A stretch of DNA of 51,489 nucleotides from Chloroflexota bacterium (GTDB lineage: Bacteria > Chloroflexota > Dehalococcoidia > Lucifugimonadales > UBA3495), in assembly GCA_028875055.1 (NCBI GenBank), contig JAPPGG010000001.1:1-51489 (forward strand), in the 5' to 3' direction. This document shows positions 1-7,696 of this stretch, piece after piece; positions within the stretch are counted from its first letter, which is position 1, and every line of letters starts with the position of its first letter. The notes under the pieces were generated by a model. It searched no databases, had not been told where the DNA came from, and worked only from the letters and a program-made list of their open reading frames with translations. The position numbers and the translations under genes are program-made.

Positions 1-93
1 TTCTTCGGTTTTCCTATTCTAGTTTCCCACCACTATTCATGCGATAGCCCTGCCCACTGGGTAGCCTTGCGATTCAGGTGGTCTATACCAGGC

Positions 94-118
94 AGGGGCG
101 GGTTTGAAACCCGCCCTC
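94..118. repeat. palindromic GGGCGGGTTTGAAACCCGCCC element, copy 1
   Basis: A near-perfect palindrome: GGGCGGGTTT at 96-105 pairs with AAACCCGCCC at 107-116 around a single central G. The same core recurs at 28440-28466, and a variant lies at 30388-30410. All copies are intergenic, so this is a dispersed extragenic palindrome, possibly serving as a terminator. Confidence 0.7.
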
Positions 119-204
119 GACAGCATTGCGACCCTTCTCCCTCCGCAATACCACCAAAAACGGAACCCTTCCTGGAAACTATGTCCCCCAGCCCCGCAAA
201 GAAA

Positions 205-243
205 TGTCATCCTGAGCGAAGCGTATGTCATCCTGAGCGAAGC
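205..243. repeat. two direct copies of TGTCATCCTGAGCGAAGC
   Basis: The 18-base word occurs at 205-222 and again at 226-243, with a period of 21 bases. The second copy runs on into CGAAGGATCT. Words of this kind are common dispersed intergenic repeats in many bacterial genomes. Two copies with a 3-base gap do not make a CRISPR array. Confidence 0.6.
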
Positions 244-510
244 CGAAGGATCTAAACTCCTCCCCCTCAAACTCCACCCCAGCAACCTCACCTCCCTGAC
301 ACCTCCCCCTTGCCCCTCTGGAAAACCCACCCTTACCATCAAAAGACAATACCAAAAGCCCCTTCCCCCTCGATGCGGGAAGGCCCGGGTGCTGGTGACA
401 ACCGCTCACTAACCCGCCCATCCCAACCGACTCCCAGATACAAAATAATCAGAAATGAGCGCAAATGACACCTTAAACCGTTTTTCTCCCATACCCCATT
501 ATTAGTGAAC

Positions 511-578
511 ATTCGTGCCCATTCGTGGATAAATCCTTTCTCTCTTCGTGTCCCTTCGTGTCCTTCGTGGATAAACTT
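511..578. repeat. CTTCGTG repeat cluster ending in GTGGATAAA
   Basis: ATTCGTG occurs twice at 511-527 and runs into GGATAAAT. Three CTTCGTG units spaced about 9-10 bases apart follow at 544-569 and end in GGATAAACT. An almost identical three-unit block lies at 23743-23777, and the words recur inside the hairpin at 22452-22496. This is a dispersed repeat family of unknown function. Confidence 0.6.
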
Positions 579-676
579 CTCAACCGGAGAATAACCATGT
601 ACACCCTGTACCAGCTTCGCAGCCAGGCAAACACCCTCACAGGAGGCGCTCTTCACGTCCTATACTTTAGAAGATG

Positions 677-706
677 TTGACTACGCAAAGGCCCTTCCTT
701 TAAAGT
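677..706 (+). promoter_or_regulatory. possible sigma70 promoter of the VOC gene
   Basis: TTGACT (677-682) is followed after 18 bases by TAAAGT (701-706). It sits 45 bases before the ATG at 751 and just ahead of a clear GGAGGA ribosome-binding site. The -10 box is only a 4/6 match. Confidence 0.4.
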
Positions 707-750
707 TATTTCCTGAATTGACACCCACACACCTGTTGGAGGAATTTACG

Positions 751-1320
751 ATGCCCATCAACCTTTCCCGCATTGGCCACGCCGCCGTTCGCGTCCGCGA
801 CATCGAGCGCGCCAAGAAGTTCTATACCGAAGTCCTGGGTTTCGTCATCGAGGAAGAGGACCCGGAACACGGCGGCGTCTTCATGAGCCTGGGCCGTGAC
901 GACACCCACGAAGGTCACGTTTTTGACCTGTCTCCCGTGGAAGACCCCGAAAATGCCCTTGACGCTCCCGAGCGCAACCAGGTGGGCGTTGCCCACATCG
1001 CCATCAAGGTGGACAGCCACCAGGACATGAAGGACGCCTACGATCACCTGGTCAGCAACGGCGTCACCGTGGACCGCCTGGTCGAGCACGCCAACCAGCG
1101 CAGCATGTACTTCGCTGACTCCGAGGGCAACCGCCTGGAGATCTACTTCGAGTACCCCACCTCCAAGGAACTCTTCAAGCGCGGCCGCGGCGACCGCGAC
1201 TTCGTCTTCACCTTCGAAGACCCGGTTCCCCCCTGGGCTTCCGAGGTCCCCAGCGACTGGGACCCCGACACCACCGTTGACCGCTACCACCGCGGCACCG
1301 TCCGCACCATGGGCGACTAG
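751..1320 (+). CDS. VOC-family (glyoxalase / extradiol dioxygenase fold) protein
   Basis: This 189-residue protein is made of two vicinal-oxygen-chelate modules. The first begins at residue 6 ('IGHAAVRVRD') and the second near residue 79 ('GVAHIAIKV'). His10, His82 and Glu130 ('NRLEIYFE') fit the usual 2-His-1-carboxylate metal site, so a divalent-metal enzyme acting on an aromatic diol, thioester or similar small molecule is likely. The substrate cannot be read from sequence. The ATG at 751 was chosen over one at 718 because GGAGGA lies 7 bases before it and the family begins at this point. The residues after about 140 (Trp/Pro/Asp-rich) form a tail beyond the core fold. The gene stands alone and converges on typA. 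Confidence 0.85.
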   Translation: MPINLSRIGHAAVRVRDIERAKKFYTEVLGFVIEEEDPEHGGVFMSLGRDDTHEGHVFDLSPVEDPENALDAPERNQVGVAHIAIKVDSHQDMKDAYDHLVSNGVTVDRLVEHANQRSMYFADSEGNRLEIYFEYPTSKELFKRGRGDRDFVFTFEDPVPPWASEVPSDWDPDTTVDRYHRGTVRTMGD

Positions 1321-1357
1321 CGGCCAGGCTCAGACAGCCGTACCAGGCCAAAAGAGG

Positions 1358-1385
1358 AAGGGCGGGTCAATTGACACTCGCCCTT
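1358..1385. terminator. hairpin between convergent VOC and typA genes
   Basis: A 10-bp stem (1358-1367 with 1376-1385, one G.T pair) encloses an 8-base loop. It lies between two genes that end toward each other, so it could stop transcription from both sides. No T-run follows. Confidence 0.5.
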
Positions 1386-1417
1386 CAGTCATTTGCCGGC
1401 CGGACACTTCCGGGGTC

Positions 1418-3271
1418 TTAACCGGCGCCCGCCCCAGCGACCGCTTCCCGTCTCCGGTTCCGCTGCTTCTGCCGTTCCCCCGAGGCCAGTATCCTCTTTC
1501 GGAGCCTGTAGTTCAGCGGCGTCACTTCCACCAGTTCGTCACCGGCGATGAACTCCAGCGCCTCTTCCAGGCTCATCTTGACCGGAGGGCTCAACCGCTT
1601 GGCCACATCTGCCGTGGAGGATCGCATGTTGGTGAGCTTCTTCTCCCGGCATACGTTGATGACGATGTCGTCTTCCTTTGGATGCATACCCACGATCATA
1701 CCCTCGTAAACCTGGGTGCCGGGTTCAATGAAGGTGGGACCCCTCCCCTGGGCGTTCAGCAGCCCATAGGTCACTGCAACCCCGGGCTCCGACGCCACCA
1801 GGGACTGGCTGCTGGCGTTCTTGATCTCCCCCGTCATTGGCCGGTACTCCACAAACCGGCTGTTGGTCACCCCGTTCCCCCGGGTGGTCCGCAGGAAGAA
1901 GGACCGGAAGCCTATCAGCCCCCTGGTCGGCGCCACGTATTCCATTCGCACGTTGCCCCCGCCGTCGTTGTCCATGTCCGTCATCAGTCCCAGCCTGTTG
2001 GCCAGGCTTTCCGACAGGGACCCGATATACTCCTCGCGGGTGTGGACCGTTAGCTGCTCATAGGGCTCATGCACCTTCCCGCCCACCACTTTGGTTACCG
2101 GCGACGGCCTGGATACCTGGAATTCATACCCTTCCCGGCGCATGTTCTCCACCAGGATGGCCAGGTGCAGTTCCCCCCGGCCCGAAACCAGGAACTCGTC
2201 GGCGCTGGCCGTCTCATCCACCCGCAGGCTGACATTGGTGCGCAGCTCCCTGAACAGCCGCTCCCTCAGCATCCGCGACGTGCACCGCGAACCCTCCTTC
2301 CCCATGAAAGGTGACGTATTGACCCCAAAGGTCATCATCACCGTCGGCTCTTCAATCTCAATGGAAGGCAGAGCCTCGGGCCGGTCCAGTCCCGCGATGG
2401 TGTCGCCAATGGAGATGTCCTCTATGCCTGAGATTGCCACAATCTCGCCAGCCAGCGCCTTGTCCGTCGCCAGCCGCTCCAGTCCCCTGTGCACGAACAC
2501 GTTCTCGACGCTCTCCTGCCGGGGATTGCCGTCCCGACCAATGACGGCAACCGCATCCCGAAAGCCCACGCTGCCGGTGAATACCCGGCCAATGGCAATC
2601 TGCCCCAGGTAGTTGTCATAGTCCAGGGCCGCCACCAGCATCCGCAGCGACTCGTTGGGATCCCCCGTTGGCGGCGGGATAACCTCCAGTATGGAGTCGA
2701 GCAGGGGTTGCATATCCCCTTCCGTCGCGCCGGGACTGGCAGAGGCAAACCCCTGCTTAGCCGAGGCATACAGTATGGGAAAGTCCAGTTGCTCCGGCTG
2801 CGTTGCCAGTTCCAGGAACAGGTCCTGCACCATCCCCTCCACCTCAGGAATTCGCGCCTCCGGGCGGTCAATCTTGTTTATCACCACCATGGGCGTAACA
2901 TTGCGCTGCAAGGCCTGCTGGAGCACATAGCGGGTCTGGGGCATGGGACCGTCAACGGCGTCCACCAGCAGCAGGCAGCCGTCTGCCATGTTCATCACCC
3001 GCTCCACCTCGCCGCTGAAGTCGGCATGCCCCGGCGTATCGATAATGTTGATCTTGATGCCCCGGTACTCCACGGCGGTATTCTTGGCCAGAATCGTAAT
3101 GCCCCGCTCCCGTTCCAGGGGATCACTGTCCATGATCAGTTCGCCCACCTCCTGGTGTTCCCTGAAAACCCTTCCTTGCTTCAGCAAAGCATCCACCAGG
3201 GTAGTCTTCCCATGGTCCACGTGGGCAATAATCGCCAGGTTGCGAATGTTGGTATTGGTAGTCGGTTCCAT
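1418..3271 (-). CDS. typA: translational GTPase TypA/BipA
   Basis: This is a full-length (617 aa) ribosome-binding GTPase of the EF-G superfamily. TypA/BipA acts in the cytoplasm on ribosome assembly and on growth under stress such as cold. The G1 loop 'AHVDHGKTT' is at residues 16-24. 'RGITILAKN' forms switch I, 'DTPGHADF' is G3 and 'NKIDRPEAR' is G4. Domain II, the EF-G-like domains and the TypA-specific C-terminal domain ('PTRGLIGFRSFF' through 'SPPVKMSLEEALEFI') follow in order. The last 25 residues are Arg/Ala-rich. The gene is single, and only a weak AGAGAGA lies before its ATG. Nothing unusual is seen. Confidence 0.97.
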   Translation of the reverse strand: MEPTTNTNIRNLAIIAHVDHGKTTLVDALLKQGRVFREHQEVGELIMDSDPLERERGITILAKNTAVEYRGIKINIIDTPGHADFSGEVERVMNMADGCLLLVDAVDGPMPQTRYVLQQALQRNVTPMVVINKIDRPEARIPEVEGMVQDLFLELATQPEQLDFPILYASAKQGFASASPGATEGDMQPLLDSILEVIPPPTGDPNESLRMLVAALDYDNYLGQIAIGRVFTGSVGFRDAVAVIGRDGNPRQESVENVFVHRGLERLATDKALAGEIVAISGIEDISIGDTIAGLDRPEALPSIEIEEPTVMMTFGVNTSPFMGKEGSRCTSRMLRERLFRELRTNVSLRVDETASADEFLVSGRGELHLAILVENMRREGYEFQVSRPSPVTKVVGGKVHEPYEQLTVHTREEYIGSLSESLANRLGLMTDMDNDGGGNVRMEYVAPTRGLIGFRSFFLRTTRGNGVTNSRFVEYRPMTGEIKNASSQSLVASEPGVAVTYGLLNAQGRGPTFIEPGTQVYEGMIVGMHPKEDDIVINVCREKKLTNMRSSTADVAKRLSPPVKMSLEEALEFIAGDELVEVTPLNYRLRKRILASGERQKQRNRRREAVAGAGAG

Positions 3272-3493
3272 CTATCTCTCTGGTTGGCTCGGGAACCCTG
3301 GCGGTTTACCCCTTGGCGCCCAGGACGTCCACCAAGCCAAAATAATAATATCAAAGAAGTGCTTGCCAGGTCGGGAACATTGTAGCAAGAAATCGTACTG
3401 AGTTCATATATTGGCGACACTTTTGTGAGCCAATATTTCGTATTTCGTCCCCTGGAGATAGGCATATCCTTGCCTTTGCCGCCAGGGCTTACC

Positions 3494-3522
3494 TTGCCCA
3501 CAAACCTGCCTTTGTGTAGAAT
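3494..3522 (+). promoter_or_regulatory. probable sigma70 promoter of the SDR gene
   Basis: TTGCCC (3494-3499) and TAGAAT (3517-3522) are separated by 17 bases. TGTG directly before the -10 box gives an extended -10 character. The predicted leader before the ATG at 3587 is about 58 bases. Confidence 0.5.
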
Positions 3523-3586
3523 CCAGGGACTTGGTGAAGTAATCTGGACTACGAACATGCAAGCGCGGGTTCAATAAGGAGAGAAC

Positions 3587-4405
3587 ATGGATTTTGGACT
3601 TGAGGGCAAAAAGGCATTTGTGGCCGGCGGAGGTCGCGGCATTGGCAAAGCTATCGCCAGGGTTTTGGCCCAGGAGGGTTGCGACGTGGTGATAGCGTCC
3701 CGCTCCCTGGACCAGCTTGAGGCTGCCGCCAAGGAAATCTCCGACGCCACCGGCCGGAACGTCATCCCCATGCAGATGGACGCCACCCAGACGGACCAGG
3801 TCAACGAGGTGGTCAACGAGGCCGTCCAGAGGCTGGGTGGCCTGCACATCATGGTCAATAGCGCATCCCTGCCCGGCGGCTCAGACGATGCCGTCGGCTA
3901 TGTCGAAACCGTCAACGAAGAGTCGCTTATGGCAGATTTCGACGTCAAGTTCGTTGGTGCCCTTCGCTGCTCCAAGGCCGCTATTCCCCACCTCAAGGAG
4001 CAGGGCTACGGCCGCATCATTAACATCAGCGGCGGCAACGCCCGCAACGCCGGCAACCTGAGCGGCGGCGCCAGGAACGTTTCCATGGTCCACATGACCA
4101 AGACCTTGTCCAACGACCTGGGCCGCTACGGCATCACCGTAAACTGCATCCACCCGGGCACGACCCGCACCGAGCGCACTGCGGGAATGCTGGAGGGCCG
4201 CGCCGCCCAGCAGGGCACCACTGCCGCCGAGGTGGAACAGCAGGACTTTGCCCCGGGTTCCAGCAGGGGCAACGCCATCTGCCGTATGGTGGACGCCGAG
4301 GAGATAGGCTTCGTCACGGCCTTCCTGGCCTCCGACAAGGCCTGGGCCGTTACCGGCGAGGTAATTGCTGCCGGCGGTGGCGTGGGGTCGGCGGTGTTCT
4401 ATTAG
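3587..4405 (+). CDS. short-chain dehydrogenase/reductase fold protein lacking the catalytic tetrad
   Basis: This 272-residue Rossmann protein has the dinucleotide-binding loop 'GGGRGIG' at residues 14-20 and 'VNSAS' at 90-94. The rest aligns along the classical SDR fold ('INISGGNARN', then 'MTKTLSNDLGRYGITVNCIHPG'). Counting back from the conserved TK, the catalytic Tyr position is Gly160 and the catalytic Lys position is Asn164 (GGARN instead of YxxxK). The helix-4 Asn is Lys121. Only Ser148 of the tetrad seems to remain. The cofactor site is therefore intact but normal oxidoreductase chemistry is doubtful; it may use another mechanism or act as a binding protein. AGGAGA lies 5 bases before the ATG, and a strong terminator follows. 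Confidence 0.85.
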   Translation: MDFGLEGKKAFVAGGGRGIGKAIARVLAQEGCDVVIASRSLDQLEAAAKEISDATGRNVIPMQMDATQTDQVNEVVNEAVQRLGGLHIMVNSASLPGGSDDAVGYVETVNEESLMADFDVKFVGALRCSKAAIPHLKEQGYGRIINISGGNARNAGNLSGGARNVSMVHMTKTLSNDLGRYGITVNCIHPGTTRTERTAGMLEGRAAQQGTTAAEVEQQDFAPGSSRGNAICRMVDAEEIGFVTAFLASDKAWAVTGEVIAAGGGVGSAVFY

Positions 4406-4451
4406 AAACTGGGCTCGGCAAACGCGCCCGACCCGCAATTGCCGGCAATTC

Positions 4452-4490
4452 AACGGGCCCCTCCCGAGAGTCGGAGGGGCCCGTTTTTTT
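4452..4490. terminator. strong rho-independent terminator
   Basis: An 11-bp GC-rich stem (4454-4464 with 4473-4483) has an 8-base loop and is followed by seven T residues (4484-4490). It ends the SDR transcript. The paired AA at the 5' side gives weaker function for the converging DUF2339 gene. Confidence 0.92.
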
Positions 4491-4529
4491 GGTACCAGCT
4501 GCATCCTGGAGCAGCAACTCCCCGAGGCG

Positions 4530-7500
4530 CTACTCCAGCAGGAACCCCCTGATAACCCTGCTGTACTTCTGGTAGAGGAATCCGCCCACCACCAGCAGCC
4601 CGCCCAGGCCCATAAACGCCCCTACTCGGTATCCCGCGTCCAGCTGAAACGCATCGTAAGAGAAGAGCTTCAGTACCGGAATCGCCAGCAACGCCAGCCC
4701 GCCCATCCGAAGCCAGCGCTCCTGCCTCAATATCCCCAGTGCGATCAACACGGTGGCATATAAGGCCCACAGGACACTAAGGGAAAGGCTAGTAGCATTG
4801 CCGGTATAGGCCGCACCAACCAGCCCATTGCGGGCAGCGAAGTTGACTGCATCTGCCACCATCACGCTAAGGGCCCACACAGTGAACAGGTTTGCCGCCA
4901 CACAAAGCGCCACGGGCACATAGGGTTGCCAGGCGTAGCCACTCTCATCGCCGGATTTCTTCCACCACATCACCGAGAGATAGGAAACCCCCACCAGGAC
5001 TACGTAAGACAGTAACCGAATGTCATACAGGAACCAGAACGGGTCGAGGTGGTAGTTATCCTGCTGAAGCAGGGCTAAATCCCCCGTGACATCGACCAGC
5101 AGCCACTTCACGGCACAAAGCGCCAGCAAGGCAATCCCGCCCCACCGCAACAAAGGCAGGGTGCGCCTGGCCCCGATGAACACTGCCCCTCCCGCATAGG
5201 CGGCCCACAACGTAGTCAGGCTTAAGCTCAATACATTGGGGAAGTGTCCATCCGCCACCAGGTCATTACTCGACGCCAGGTTAATCGCGTCCACCACCAT
5301 CACGCTCAGGACCCACAGGGTAAGCAGGTTTGCGGCCGCGGCCAGGAGGCTTGGCAGCCTGGACTCCCAGCTGAAGATGCCCTGCAGAAGGTTTCTCTTG
5401 CACAACCATGCGGCGTAGTATGTCACTCCCACCAGTATCACGTACGCGACGAGCCGGACATCATAGAGCAGCCAGTAAGAGTCCTGGTCGAAGCTCTCCC
5501 AGTTGACGACTGTAAGGTTGATGTCCAGCCCGACGTCCACCAACAGCCATCTGGCAAATGCCAAAGTCAGCACTCCAATTCCCGCCAGTATCACCACCGG
5601 CTGGTTCCTCAGCTTGCCAGCCAACAGGACCACAAGGGCGTAAAGTCCCCAGCACCCTCCGAGAGACAGGCTTATCGCGCTGGCCTCAAAGTGTTGGCCC
5701 AGTACCCCTTCGTCCACCGCCAACTTGACCAGGTCCACCATCTGGATGCTGAGAATCCAAAGGGTCAGGACACTGGCAAATGCCAGGAATGCCGCAGGCA
5801 TAAACCTTTCCCACGGGTAAGCAATAACCTCCCGACCCCGTCGCCAAAGGAAAGCCGTGATATAACCTGCGCCAATGACCATGATGTAAGCAAGAACCCG
5901 GAAGTTAAAGAACGGCCACCCCTCTCCAGCCGCATATGGATTCCAGGAAACGCCCGCAGCCCCCAGGTCCGGTGGGAAATCGGTTACCAGTAACCATCCA
6001 ATTACAACTCCGAAGAAGGCCAGGCCGAACCAGCGCATTTCGCGCAACCCGGTCGCAAAGGACAGCCACGTCAGCGCAGCCCCTTGAGCAGCCCACGCCA
6101 CCACAATGGAAGGACCACTGAGTTGCACCGGAACGGCGATAGCCAGCAGTACCAGCGCAATCCCAACCCCAAACATGCTGAGGTGCGCCTGCTCACGATT
6201 CCGCAACAGGATGCCATAGCCGAGCAAGCCGTAGAAGGCGGACAGCAGCAATGTAAACGCTCCCATCCACTCCCGGTATGCATCAAACAGCTGGTCATAG
6301 CTGATGGCCAGATAGGCCATCGCATTGACGACCATCAAGGACTGGTCCAACGCCTGCAACGGCCAGCGCCAGATCAGGTGATAAAGGGTTGTCGCCCCCA
6401 CGAAGATCAGGAATATAAGCGTTATCCCCATTTGGGACAGCAGCAACGGGGGAGAGGGGTCACTTTGAACCCAGAATTGGTACAGGACCAGCGAACCGGC
6501 AAGGGCCAGGAGGGTAAACCAGCGCCAGTTTCGGAAGGCCGCGAGGAACAACACCCCCAGGTCCAGCACCAGCACATAACCAAGCAGGGCCCACTGTGGA
6601 TCCACTTCCTGGGAAAGGAACACTGGCGTGGCAAACCCGCCCAGAATGCCAAGTATGGCAATGGCGAGGGCCTCGTACCGGAGAGCCAGCCCTGCCGCCG
6701 CCGCTGTCACCACAAATGCCAGTCCCAGCGCCGCGACTCCCCCAATAAGCTGGTAAAGGGCAAAAGCCGCGAATATGCTGAGGTACAGGACCGCTATACC
6801 ACCTCCGGTAAGCGCTTGTGCCCAGACGGAGTATTTGCGACGCCAGAACTCCCCAGCCGCCAGCATCACCAAGCCTGCCGAGACTCCCAGCAGAACTCTT
6901 CCGGTTTCCCCGATCCACTGGTTGTCGAAGGCCAGTTTCAGGAAAAACCCTACCCCGATAATCAGCGCAACGATGCCTATTCGGGCCAGCCAGTTTCCTC
7001 CCAGCAACCACTCCCAGTTGAAGGAACTGCCGGGGGATGACGCGGCAACCTCCCCGGGAGTATTTTCCTGAGATTGGGCAATGGCGGGGCTGGGAGCATG
7101 ACTGCCGGCCGGCCGGGTTGGCGCCCGCTCACTGCCGGTCACGGAAATAGAAGGACCAGGCTGTTCCGGAACAGCGGCGCCGGTCTGCCCGGCAACAGTG
7201 CGCGACGGCTCCGAAGGTAGCGGGTAGGCCCGGGCCTCGGACTGTTCTGTCGGTCTTGTCTGAGTCTGGCCGGGCAGTTGCGGAGCGGGAGCTGGCGGAG
7301 GACGCTGGGGTTCACTGGACTGGGTTCCGCCGACGGCCTGTTCCAGCGCCGCCAGACGGCTGGTCAAGAGGCTGACCTGATTTTGCAGAGTGGAGATGGC
7401 CGCACGCAGTTGGTCTGCGTTTTCAATCTGCTCAGGGGTTGGAGCTCCACCCGCTTCAGCTACGTCGGGTTCGGAAGTTGGAAGCGCCGCCGCCTGGGCT

Positions 7501-7565
7501 GCGCCGCAGAGCCTGCAGAAGTTGGCCGTTTCTGGGATTTCCGCCCCACAATTACCGCACTTCAC
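4530..7565 (-). CDS. zinc-ribbon DUF2339 multipass membrane protein with a triplicated C-terminal unit
   Basis: This is a 1011-residue protein. Residues 3-21 form a CxxC...CxxC zinc ribbon ('CGNCG', 'CRLCG'). A coiled stretch (about 40-75) and a Pro/Ala/Ser-rich linker lead to a long run of hydrophobic helices from about residue 185, which matches DUF2339 (predicted membrane protein, function unknown). The C-terminal half holds three tandem units of about 146 residues. They start near residues 552 ('FFNFRVLAY'), 699 ('LLYDVRLVAY') and 845 ('FLYDIRLLSY'), and each contains 'LTLWxLSxMVVD' and 'SLSLxxxWxLYA'-like segments. The start is GTG, with GGAGAGG upstream; there is no better ATG. The protein is likely in the inner membrane. 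A cell-wall or lipid-related role is only a guess. Confidence 0.85.
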   Translation of the reverse strand: MKCGNCGAEIPETANFCRLCGAAQAAALPTSEPDVAEAGGAPTPEQIENADQLRAAISTLQNQVSLLTSRLAALEQAVGGTQSSEPQRPPPAPAPQLPGQTQTRPTEQSEARAYPLPSEPSRTVAGQTGAAVPEQPGPSISVTGSERAPTRPAGSHAPSPAIAQSQENTPGEVAASSPGSSFNWEWLLGGNWLARIGIVALIIGVGFFLKLAFDNQWIGETGRVLLGVSAGLVMLAAGEFWRRKYSVWAQALTGGGIAVLYLSIFAAFALYQLIGGVAALGLAFVVTAAAAGLALRYEALAIAILGILGGFATPVFLSQEVDPQWALLGYVLVLDLGVLFLAAFRNWRWFTLLALAGSLVLYQFWVQSDPSPPLLLSQMGITLIFLIFVGATTLYHLIWRWPLQALDQSLMVVNAMAYLAISYDQLFDAYREWMGAFTLLLSAFYGLLGYGILLRNREQAHLSMFGVGIALVLLAIAVPVQLSGPSIVVAWAAQGAALTWLSFATGLREMRWFGLAFFGVVIGWLLVTDFPPDLGAAGVSWNPYAAGEGWPFFNFRVLAYIMVIGAGYITAFLWRRGREVIAYPWERFMPAAFLAFASVLTLWILSIQMVDLVKLAVDEGVLGQHFEASAISLSLGGCWGLYALVVLLAGKLRNQPVVILAGIGVLTLAFARWLLVDVGLDINLTVVNWESFDQDSYWLLYDVRLVAYVILVGVTYYAAWLCKRNLLQGIFSWESRLPSLLAAAANLLTLWVLSVMVVDAINLASSNDLVADGHFPNVLSLSLTTLWAAYAGGAVFIGARRTLPLLRWGGIALLALCAVKWLLVDVTGDLALLQQDNYHLDPFWFLYDIRLLSYVVLVGVSYLSVMWWKKSGDESGYAWQPYVPVALCVAANLFTVWALSVMVADAVNFAARNGLVGAAYTGNATSLSLSVLWALYATVLIALGILRQERWLRMGGLALLAIPVLKLFSYDAFQLDAGYRVGAFMGLGGLLVVGGFLYQKYSRVIRGFLLE

Positions 7566-7696
7566 ACCCAGTCACCTCTCCTCTTGCTGCAAACCAGTAT
7601 AGCACCGGGCAAAAGAATTCCCGCATCCGTTGTGGATGAGGGAATATCACCGTTGCCCTGGCAGGCCCCTGCCAGACGCTGCCGGACTGGGGGTTT

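Larger units (their letters stand above)
1..676. other. gene-poor leader with dispersed repeats
   Basis: No convincing gene is seen here. Short open frames on both strands run through repeat sequence and have no ribosome-binding site or protein-like composition. The stretch holds a GC palindrome (96-116), two copies of a TGTCATCCTGAGCGAAGC word (205-243), and CTTCGTG-type repeats (511-578). All are listed separately. Confidence 0.6.

Noticed and set aside
205-243. CRISPR-like direct repeats
   Set aside because: Only two copies, a 3-base gap instead of a spacer, and no cas genes; the word is a common dispersed repeat.
598-681. 27-codon reading frame with GGAG upstream
   Set aside because: It lies in repeat-rich sequence ahead of a promoter, and nothing in its composition or context supports it.
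2489-3385. 298-codon open frame antisense to typA
   Set aside because: It overlaps the GTPase motifs of typA and has no start context.
5244-7040. Two long plus-strand open frames opposite the DUF2339 gene
   Set aside because: Gln/His/Arg-rich low-complexity translations with no hydrophobic or domain pattern; the minus strand codes for a coherent membrane protein.
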